From positions 1 through 52,682 of the forward strand of contig JAYUED010000055.1 of NCBI GenBank assembly GCA_043739385.1: a stretch of DNA of 52,682 bases. The letters run 5' to 3'. Source of the stretch: Defluviibacillus sp043739385 (GTDB lineage Bacteria > Pseudomonadota > Gammaproteobacteria > Burkholderiales > Burkholderiaceae_C). Each line of letters starts with the position of its first letter. The first letter of the stretch is position 1. The translations under genes were made by a program, and so were the position numbers. The notes below the pieces were generated by a model, which saw only the letters and a list, made by a program, of their open reading frames with translations, was not told where the DNA came from and ran no database searches. Below, in pieces: positions 46,609-52,682 of the stretch.

Positions 46609-47595
46609 ATGCAACGAAACCATTTCATCCGCGCACTCAGCGCCAGTCCGCTGGCGCTGCTCTCCAGCGCGGGCGGCGTTCACGCCCAGAGTTTTCTGGA
46701 CCGGCCACTGCGCGTGGTCGTGCCCTTCCCGGCTGGTAACACGATCGACGCTGCGTTGCGCCAGTTCGGCGAAGAATTCAAGAAAAACACAGGACAGCCG
46801 CTGCTGATCGACAACAAGCCCGGTGGCTTTGGCGTGATCGCGGCACAAGCCGTGATGAACGCCCCAGCGGACGGCAGCACCGTGCTGATGGGCCACAGTG
46901 GCATTTTCGCCATCAACCCGATGGTTATTGCCAAACTGCCCTATGACGCAGAGAAAACCTTTCGCCACCTCAGCACCTTCCTCAGCTCCTCCATGGTGAT
47001 GGCGGTCAATGCTGCTAACGTGCCTGCCAGCGATGTCAAGCAGTTCGTAGCCTGGGCCAAGACGCGTCCTGGTCAAGTGTCCTATGCTTCGTTTGCACCG
47101 GCCAGCCCCTCCCAGTTCGCTGGCCTGATCCTGAACAAGCGCGCCGGCATAGAGATGATCCACGTACCCTACAGTGGTACGCCACCTGCAGTGCAAAACT
47201 TGGTGGGTGGTCAAGTGCACGCCGCCTATGTGCCGCTGATCGCGGTGAAGCAGCATGTCGAGTCCGGCAAGGTCAAAGTACTGGCCGTAACCAGTCCCAA
47301 GCGTTCGGCATTGCTGCCCGAAGTACCCACCTTCACCGAGCAGGGTTATCCGGAACTGGAAATCTCCATCTGGTCGTCCTTCGCCGTGCTTGCAACGACC
47401 CCGGATGCCATCGCCACCCCCCTGCACGCCGCACTGGTGAAGGCGCTGCGTGCCCATGATGTGCGCGAGAAATGGCGTCCCATGGATTTCGAACCGTTGC
47501 CGTCCACGCCAGACGAGGTGGTCCAGTTGGTGCGCGAAGACGCTAGGCGCATGACAGATGCCGTGAAAATTTCTGGCATCAAGCTGTCAGGCTGA
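46609..47595 (+). CDS. Bug-family (TctC-like) periplasmic receptor, copy 1
   Basis: 328 aa. N-terminal export signal (PLALLSSAGGVHAQ), then RVVVPFPAGNTIDAALRQFG, LLIDNKPGGFGVIAAQAV and the typical VPTFTEQGYPELEI loop. It likely captures the pathway's acidic substrate in the periplasm. It is closely related to the next gene (shared blocks such as GTPPAVQNLVGGQVHAA), so the pair is a tandem duplication. A ribosome site (gaaggaggtaaaacc) precedes the ATG. No TctA/TctB is adjacent. Confidence 0.92.
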   Translation: MQRNHFIRALSASPLALLSSAGGVHAQSFLDRPLRVVVPFPAGNTIDAALRQFGEEFKKNTGQPLLIDNKPGGFGVIAAQAVMNAPADGSTVLMGHSGIFAINPMVIAKLPYDAEKTFRHLSTFLSSSMVMAVNAANVPASDVKQFVAWAKTRPGQVSYASFAPASPSQFAGLILNKRAGIEMIHVPYSGTPPAVQNLVGGQVHAAYVPLIAVKQHVESGKVKVLAVTSPKRSALLPEVPTFTEQGYPELEISIWSSFAVLATTPDAIATPLHAALVKALRAHDVREKWRPMDFEPLPSTPDEVVQLVREDARRMTDAVKISGIKLSG

Positions 47596-47678
47596 AGCCA
47601 CCCGAAACCGCCAGACATCGCCCTGCGCAGCACAAAACCGCACCAGACCACCTTGCCCCTCCCCTTAGAAAGCTCGTC

Positions 47679-48650
47679 ATGCATGATCGTCGTCAAATCC
47701 TTTCGCTGTTGGGTACGCTGGGCCTCGGCGCAACGCACGTATTCGCACAGGGCATCGACCGCCCCGTGCGTATGGTCGTGCCATTTGCAGCCGGCAATAC
47801 GCTGGACACTGCGCTGCGCCAGGTTGCCGAGGTGTTCAAGGTCAATACCGGCCAGCCCATGCTGGTGGACAACAAACCCGGTGGCTCCGGCATCATCGCC
47901 GCGCTGGCAGTGATGAACGCCACACCTGACGGCACCACCCTGCTGCTGGCCAACACCAGCATGTTCACCATCAACACGCACACTTTTGCCAAGCTACCCT
48001 ACGTGCCGGAGAAAAATTTCAAGCCGGTGAGCAACTTCCTTGGCGCTTCAATGGTGATGGCGGTCAACGCCAGCGTGCCGGCAACCAACGTCAAGGAATT
48101 CATCACCTGGGCCAAGGCCCACAGCGGCAGCGTGTCTTATGCATCATTCACCGCTGGCAACTCCTCGCACTTCGCTGGTGTCATCCTGAACCAGCGCGCG
48201 GGCCTGGACATGGTGCACGTGCCCTTCAATGGCACGCCGCCTGCAGTGCAAAACCTGGTTGGTGGCCAAGTGCATGCAGCCTTTTTGCCGCTGCTGGCGG
48301 TCAAGCCCCACGTAGAAAGCGGCAAAGTCAAAGTGATCGCCGTGACCAGTCCACAACGCTCACCCTTGATGCCCGCAGTGGCGACATTCACCGAGCAGGG
48401 CTTTCCAGACCTTGAAATTTACATCTGGGCCGCCATCGCAGCCCCGGCAGGTACACCGGACGCGACTATTGCCCGACTCAATGCCGAATTCGGCAAGGCT
48501 CTGCGCAATGACGACATACGCCAAAAGTGGCGCGCCATGGACTTCGAGCCGTTGCCATCCACCCCCGAAGAGTTCACTCGCTTCGCACAGGCTGACTCCA
48601 AACGCTGGGCTGAGGCAGTCAAGATATCCGGGTTCAAGGCATCGGAATAA
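47679..48650 (+). CDS. Bug-family (TctC-like) periplasmic receptor, copy 2
   Basis: 323 aa with a signal sequence (QILSLLGTLGLGATHVFAQ) and the same family signatures as its upstream neighbour: RMVVPFAAGNTLDTALRQVA, MLVDNKPGGSGIIAALAV, DFEPLPSTPEEF. The two copies stay similar over their whole length but differ in the loops that line the ligand pocket (for example TSMFTINTHTF against SGIFAINPMVI), so they may bind related but distinct compounds. Gap to copy 1 is 83 bp. Confidence 0.92.
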   Translation: MHDRRQILSLLGTLGLGATHVFAQGIDRPVRMVVPFAAGNTLDTALRQVAEVFKVNTGQPMLVDNKPGGSGIIAALAVMNATPDGTTLLLANTSMFTINTHTFAKLPYVPEKNFKPVSNFLGASMVMAVNASVPATNVKEFITWAKAHSGSVSYASFTAGNSSHFAGVILNQRAGLDMVHVPFNGTPPAVQNLVGGQVHAAFLPLLAVKPHVESGKVKVIAVTSPQRSPLMPAVATFTEQGFPDLEIYIWAAIAAPAGTPDATIARLNAEFGKALRNDDIRQKWRAMDFEPLPSTPEEFTRFAQADSKRWAEAVKISGFKASE

Positions 48651-48688
48651 AGCCGCACTTTTCAAACACTCCCACTCTGACTGAAAAC

Positions 48689-49660
48689 ATGCTGCGAACT
48701 TTTCCACTCCGCCTCCCGGTTTTTGCCGCCCCCATGTTCCTGATCTCTGGCCCAGAACTGGTGCTGGCGGCCTGCAAGGCTGGAATCGTTGGGGCCTTCC
48801 CCACGCCTAACGCCCGTCCCATAGCGCAACTCGACGCGTGGATGAAGCAGATCACAGAGGGGCTGGCTCAGGCACGCGATGAACAGCCCGCCGCCTGCAC
48901 AGAAGGCATTCTCAACGTTATCGGTCCCTGGTGTGCCAACTTGGTAACGCATTCTTCCAACACTCGCTTGGCAGAAGACTTGGCACTGGTTGCCAAATAC
49001 AAGCCACCCATCGTCGTCACCGCCCTGGGCAGCCCCAGGCCCGCCATTGAGGTCGTGCATGCCTATGGTGGTCAGGTGGTTGCCGATGTCATCAGCATTG
49101 GCCTGGCCAAGAAAGCGGTAGCGGCAGGGGTCGATGGACTGGCTTGCGTGTCGGCTGGCGCGGGCGGGCATACGGGTTTTCTGTCGCCGTTCGCATTCGT
49201 GAGTGCAGTTCGTGAGTTTTTTAACGGTACGGTGATCGTCGGTGGGGGCATCAGTGACGGCTGGGGCATTGCCGGTGCCATCGCTTGCGGGGCAGACTAC
49301 GTCTACATGGGTACCCGCTTCATCTCGGTGCTGGAAAGCATGGCCCCACCCGACTACAAACAGATGCTGGTGGACAGTAGCGTGGATGATTTGGTGGTGA
49401 GTGCAGGCATTACCGGCACCCCTGCAAGCTGGCTCCAGCCATCGCTGCGCGCCAATGGGTTTGATCCGGACAACATGCCCGCTGCACCGTCACGCCAGTA
49501 CGACAGCAGCCAGTCTTTCAAAGGCAAAAAATGGACCGATGTTTGGGCGGCCGGCCAAGGTGTAGGTGCGGTAAAAGCTATTGAATCGATTGCAACCGTG
49601 GTGAACCGCCTGACCCATGAATACCAGCAGGCTAGAGTACGTCTCGTGGCTTTGAGTTGA
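48689..49660 (+). CDS. Nitronate monooxygenase-like FMN enzyme
   Basis: 323 aa, a TIM-barrel NMO/2-nitropropane dioxygenase fold. The early PVFAAPMFLISGPELVLAAC strand, the VSAGAGGHTGFLS loop with the catalytic-type His, and the FMN-phosphate motif GGGISDGWGIAGAIACGADY are all present. Named for nitroalkane oxidation, the fold also includes enoyl reductases of the FabK type. In a CoA-linked pathway, reduction of a C=C or detoxification of a nitronate are both possible; the first would fit the neighbours better. Located 38 bp after the second receptor. Confidence 0.87.
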   Translation: MLRTFPLRLPVFAAPMFLISGPELVLAACKAGIVGAFPTPNARPIAQLDAWMKQITEGLAQARDEQPAACTEGILNVIGPWCANLVTHSSNTRLAEDLALVAKYKPPIVVTALGSPRPAIEVVHAYGGQVVADVISIGLAKKAVAAGVDGLACVSAGAGGHTGFLSPFAFVSAVREFFNGTVIVGGGISDGWGIAGAIACGADYVYMGTRFISVLESMAPPDYKQMLVDSSVDDLVVSAGITGTPASWLQPSLRANGFDPDNMPAAPSRQYDSSQSFKGKKWTDVWAAGQGVGAVKAIESIATVVNRLTHEYQQARVRLVALS

Positions 49661-49687
49661 ATTTTTAATGAACCAAGGAACACAACC

Positions 49688-50914
49688 ATGACTGAATCCG
49701 TTTACATCCTCGGCGGCTACCAGACCGATTTTGCCCTGGCGTGGTCGCGCCAAGGCAATGATATTTCTGACATGGTGCGCGAATCCACGCAAGGCGCGCT
49801 GGAAAACGCCCGGCTGGACGCCTCAGCCATCAAGAGCATTCATGTAGGCAACGCCTTTGGTGAGTTGCAGCGCCAGCAGGCACACCTGGGTGCGATGGTG
49901 GCGCAGGTAGTACCCGCGTTGTGGGGCGTACCGGCGATGCGACATGAGGGGGCCTGCGCCTCATCCTCGCTGGCGGTGCTGAGTGCGATGGCTGAGATTG
50001 AGGCCGGGCGCTACGACTGCATCCTGGTGGTCGGCGCGGAAGAACTCAAGAACCTGCCGGGCGACGCAGCCTCGCAAAACCAGAATGCCGCAGCCTGGCA
50101 AGGTTATGAGGACATTGACTGCAAGTTCATGTGGCCGGCAAGCTTTGGCCTGGTCGCGCAAGAGTACGAGCGCCGCTACGGGCTGGACCGCAAATACCTG
50201 AACCGCATCGCCGAACTTAACTATAGCAACGCCAAACGCAACCCGCTGGCGCAGACGCGTAAATGGCAATTCGACCCTTTGAGTTTCACCGACGATGACG
50301 AAGCCAATCCGGTGATCGAGCCTGGCAGCCGTCGCCAGGACTGCGGTCAGATCACCGACGGGGCTTGCGCCGTGGTGCTGGCCTCGGCCCGCTTTGTCCA
50401 GGAGCAGGGGCTGGTAGCGGACAAGCTGGCACGCATCACAGGTTGGGGACATCGCAATGCGGGCTTGCGGCTTAAGGACAAGTTCGAACGCAGCCAAGGC
50501 CAAGCTTACGTGTTCCCCCACCTGAGACAAACACTGGAAGACACCTGGCGCAGGGCAGGCGTACCCGGTGTGGCGGCGATGGACGGCATCGAGACCCACG
50601 ACTGCTTCACCACCACAGAGTACGTGGCGATCGACCACCTCGGTCTCACCCCGCCCGGACAGAGCTGGCAGGCGGTGGAAGACGGCAGCATTGAGCCGGG
50701 CGGCCGCTGCCCCGTGAACATGAGTGGTGGCCTGATCGGCTGTGGTCACCCCGTCGGCGCCACCGGTACGCGCATGCTGTGGGACGCTGCCCGACAGGTT
50801 ACTGGCCAGGCGGGCGATTGCCAGATTGAGGGGGCGAAGCGCATCCAGACACTGAACATCGGAGGCTCTTGTGCGACAGTGGTGAGCTTTGTGGTTGCAA
50901 CTGCCCCAGTCTGA
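49688..50914 (+). CDS. Thiolase-family acetyl-CoA acetyltransferase (SCP-x type)
   Basis: 408 aa. The acyl-accepting Cys is in HEGACASSSLAV (~90), the His region is GIETHDCFTTTE, and the second Cys/His site is NMSGGLIGCGHPVGATGT (~345-362). The HDCFT motif and sequence style place it with the SCP-x-like thiolases that cut branched or bulky 3-oxoacyl-CoAs. With the acyl-CoA ligase it frames a beta-oxidation-like route, but the hydratase and hydroxyacyl-CoA dehydrogenase expected between them are absent from the cluster. The start has an aaggaacacaacc ribosome site. Confidence 0.92.
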   Translation: MTESVYILGGYQTDFALAWSRQGNDISDMVRESTQGALENARLDASAIKSIHVGNAFGELQRQQAHLGAMVAQVVPALWGVPAMRHEGACASSSLAVLSAMAEIEAGRYDCILVVGAEELKNLPGDAASQNQNAAAWQGYEDIDCKFMWPASFGLVAQEYERRYGLDRKYLNRIAELNYSNAKRNPLAQTRKWQFDPLSFTDDDEANPVIEPGSRRQDCGQITDGACAVVLASARFVQEQGLVADKLARITGWGHRNAGLRLKDKFERSQGQAYVFPHLRQTLEDTWRRAGVPGVAAMDGIETHDCFTTTEYVAIDHLGLTPPGQSWQAVEDGSIEPGGRCPVNMSGGLIGCGHPVGATGTRMLWDAARQVTGQAGDCQIEGAKRIQTLNIGGSCATVVSFVVATAPV

Positions 50915-50971
50915 TAGCACGCCAAGGCCGTAAACGCTTGGGCGATTAAGATCAGGGGCTATGGACATGGC

Positions 50972-51904
50972 ATGACCCCTCTCCCCGATCTCGATTTGAC
51001 CCGTGATGCGCTGGCTACCAGCACACTCAGCCACGGCCTACAGTTGTTGGGCGACCGTTGGACAGTCGCCTTGATTTTGGGGGCCTATCTAGGCATACGC
51101 CGATTCAACGATTGGCAAACACAACTGGGGATTCCACGGCACACGCTGACCGAACGGCTCAAATCACTGATGGCACTCGGCGTGCTGTGCCAGCGCCCCT
51201 ACCAAGAACGCCCCCTGCGCCACAGCTACCATCTGACGCAAAAAGGACTCGCGCTCTACGATCATGTGCTGATGATGTGGGCCTGGGAGCGGCGCTGGGG
51301 CTCACGCGATTTAACGCTACCGAAGCAATTGCGCCATACCAGCTGCGGTCACACCTTTGTGCCGGAACTGCGTTGCACCGCGTGCAGCAACAAAGTGGGG
51401 ATCATCGACCTGACGTTCTCGCTTCAGGTGGAGCCTTTGCTGAAAGCGCTGCCCCCAAGTCGTCTGCGCGCCGCACGCCTACCAGCAGACGCAGGACAGC
51501 AGCAAATAGGCTTGGGCTTGCTGGTAGACCGTTGGGCGGTGTTAATCATCTCTGCCGTCATGCTAGGTTGCCATTATTTCGATCAACTCAGCCATGTACT
51601 GGGCATCGGCAGCAGCGTGCTGTCAGGTCGCTTAGCAAGTATGGTGGACACAGGGCTGTTGCTGTGCCAGTCCGACTTGCGCGATGCCCGACGCAAAGTC
51701 TATCGACTCACGCCTGCTAGCAATGATTTGTTTGGCTACATCATCTGTTTTTCCAGCTGGGCCAGTCACCACCACTTCCATGCGCCTAGTGCGATAGTGC
51801 CCACCCACAAAGGCTGTGGGCAGCCATTTACTCCCACAGTGGGTTGCAGCCATTGCCAAACAGGGCTGAAAGCCTGGGATGTGCTACCTTCATTTCAAGA
51901 GTGA
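50972..51904 (+). CDS. Double HxlR-type winged-helix regulator with duplicated Cys motifs
   Basis: 310 aa, about three times an ordinary HxlR protein (~110 aa). Two winged-helix units are present: LQLLGDRWTVALILGAYLGI to LKSLMALGVL (~20-110) and LGLLVDRWAVLIISAVMLGC to LASMVDTGLL (~185-265). Each is followed by a Cys motif of identical spacing, CGHTFVPELRCTAC and CGQPFTPTVGCSHC, which looks like a metal-binding knuckle. The protein is therefore an internal duplication, able to act as a one-chain dimer. It is the last gene of the catabolic run and its likely controller. Its 3' end overlaps the convergent DUF2855 gene by 15 bp. Confidence 0.88.
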   Translation: MTPLPDLDLTRDALATSTLSHGLQLLGDRWTVALILGAYLGIRRFNDWQTQLGIPRHTLTERLKSLMALGVLCQRPYQERPLRHSYHLTQKGLALYDHVLMMWAWERRWGSRDLTLPKQLRHTSCGHTFVPELRCTACSNKVGIIDLTFSLQVEPLLKALPPSRLRAARLPADAGQQQIGLGLLVDRWAVLIISAVMLGCHYFDQLSHVLGIGSSVLSGRLASMVDTGLLLCQSDLRDARRKVYRLTPASNDLFGYIICFSSWASHHHFHAPSAIVPTHKGCGQPFTPTVGCSHCQTGLKAWDVLPSFQE

Positions 51905-52681
51905 AAGCACATCCCCCACACGCGGAATGCCCCGCCCGGCCAGCACTTGGGCATAGGCGGCTTGCACGGCATACACACCGGCGTGGCGTTCCACGGTCAG
52001 CCACGGGGCATCACCTTGACAGACTTTCGCGCTGAAGTTGCGCCATGCCCCGACCAAGCGTTTGCCCAAGCCCTCGCCGACCCAATCGACATTGCATTTT
52101 TTGATCTGGGCAGGTGCAAAAAACAGCGTGGCACGCGAGCCTGGCAGGTCTTTCGAACCGCCAAGTTGCTCAACGTGGGTGCCGCCAATCGAGCTGCTGT
52201 GTGTCAAATTCACAAATCGGGTATGGATCGCGCGGCGCAGATCGGCGTTGCCTGCGAAGTCGATGTAGACAGCGGCAGCGTCGGCGTTGATCTGGTCTAA
52301 CTGGTCATAGCGCAGCACGCGGTGGTAGCAACCCAGGCTTTCACAGAAGGCCACATTGCCTGCCGAGGTCAATCCGACCACATCAATACCATCACGCTGG
52401 GCGAGCTGAAAGGCAGTGCCGTAGACAGTTTTGCTGGAAGCTCTGGAAAGCAGCATCACGCCGCGCTGAGGGTGTTGTATCAACGCTACGACACCAAAGA
52501 AGCTGTTGTCCGCAAAAAAATCGTCAATCAGCCACGAGGTAATAAATAACGGGCGTAACAAAGCCTGAATCGCATCGATATCGGCGGTGTAGAACGGGTC
52601 AGTGCTGCACCACAGATACTGGTTGTACACGGCTGCCAGCGAAGCACGGTGGGCAGCACCATCGACAAAGCTGCTTGCCGA
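51890..52681 (-). CDS. DUF2855 family protein (5' end beyond window)
   Basis: The frame is open to the right edge and reads SASSFVDGAAHRASLAAVYN before the GTG at 52630 that could be mistaken for a start, so the gene is cut by the window end. The visible ~263 residues include the family stretch LLRPLFITSWLIDDFFADNS, a Rossmann-like VVGLTSAGNVAFCESLG, and a C-terminal LTVERHAGVYAVQAAYAQVL. DUF2855 proteins resemble medium-chain dehydrogenases but have no established reaction. The stop overlaps the end of the regulator gene on the opposite strand. Confidence 0.83.
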   Translation of the reverse strand, partial: SASSFVDGAAHRASLAAVYNQYLWCSTDPFYTADIDAIQALLRPLFITSWLIDDFFADNSFFGVVALIQHPQRGVMLLSRASSKTVYGTAFQLAQRDGIDVVGLTSAGNVAFCESLGCYHRVLRYDQLDQINADAAAVYIDFAGNADLRRAIHTRFVNLTHSSSIGGTHVEQLGGSKDLPGSRATLFFAPAQIKKCNVDWVGEGLGKRLVGAWRNFSAKVCQGDAPWLTVERHAGVYAVQAAYAQVLAGRGIPRVGDVLSLLK

Positions 52682-52682
52682 T

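Noticed and set aside
48689..49660. True nitroalkane degradation role for the NMO-like gene
   Set aside because: No nitro-compound genes accompany it, and the fold also covers enoyl reductases; I therefore keep the name as family-level only.

Overview
The window looks like chromosomal DNA from a betaproteobacterium of the order Burkholderiales, most likely a Comamonadaceae member of the Rhodoferax/Polaromonas kind. The evidence is three Bug-type periplasmic receptors, a Gram-negative Porin_4-type porin, an IPTL-CTERM surface protein, the lptD-surA-ksgA block, and moderately high GC judged by eye. I saw no tRNA, rRNA, CRISPR array, transposase or phage gene. This assignment rests on reading protein families and not on any database search.

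Region 1 (1-12.5 kb) is mixed housekeeping. It holds the 3' end of a flavocytochrome c sulfide dehydrogenase flavoprotein gene, aminopeptidase P, a MOSC protein, a secreted phytase-like esterase, and a PAS-PAS-GGDEF-EAL c-di-GMP protein broken by a one-base frameshift. A membrane-anchored spermidine synthase-like protein follows, translationally coupled to a lipoprotein-type FAD oxidoreductase. A TIGR01777 epimerase, a DUF3297 protein and a metallo-beta-lactamase-fold hydrolase complete the region.

Region 2 (12.7-19.5 kb) begins with a rubrerythrin / rubredoxin / rubredoxin reductase peroxide-defence set; the rubredoxin is only 54 aa. An IPTL-CTERM surface protein, a LuxR-type regulator, a VanA-like Rieske oxygenase and a Bug receptor follow.

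Region 3 (19.5-38.7 kb) is envelope biology. A minus-strand operon runs SPFH/SHOCT protein - DUF4178 - DUF350 - TamA - TamB, so the TAM outer-membrane assembly machinery is coupled to a membrane module usually seen with spermidine synthase-like genes (here about 16 kb away). Next come malic enzyme MaeB, a secreted barnase-type RNase with its barstar inhibitor, and a 52-nt perfect hairpin between convergent genes. The block ends with lptD-surA-ksgA and a divergent AmgK-like kinase.

Region 4 (38.7-51.9 kb) is the most distinctive part. Ten closely packed plus-strand catabolic or transport genes are followed by an HxlR-type regulator: lipocalin-like protein, PaaN-like aldehyde dehydrogenase, porin, carotenoid-oxygenase-family dioxygenase, acyl-CoA ligase, alpha/beta hydrolase, two tandem-duplicated Bug receptors, nitronate monooxygenase-like protein, thiolase, and a regulator built of two fused HxlR/Cys-motif units. 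A carboxymuconolactone decarboxylase-family gene with an in-frame stop codon diverges from it. I read this as an uncharacterised CoA-dependent pathway for an alkene-bearing, probably aromatic, acid; the substrate cannot be read from sequence. A convergent, incomplete DUF2855 gene reaches the right edge.
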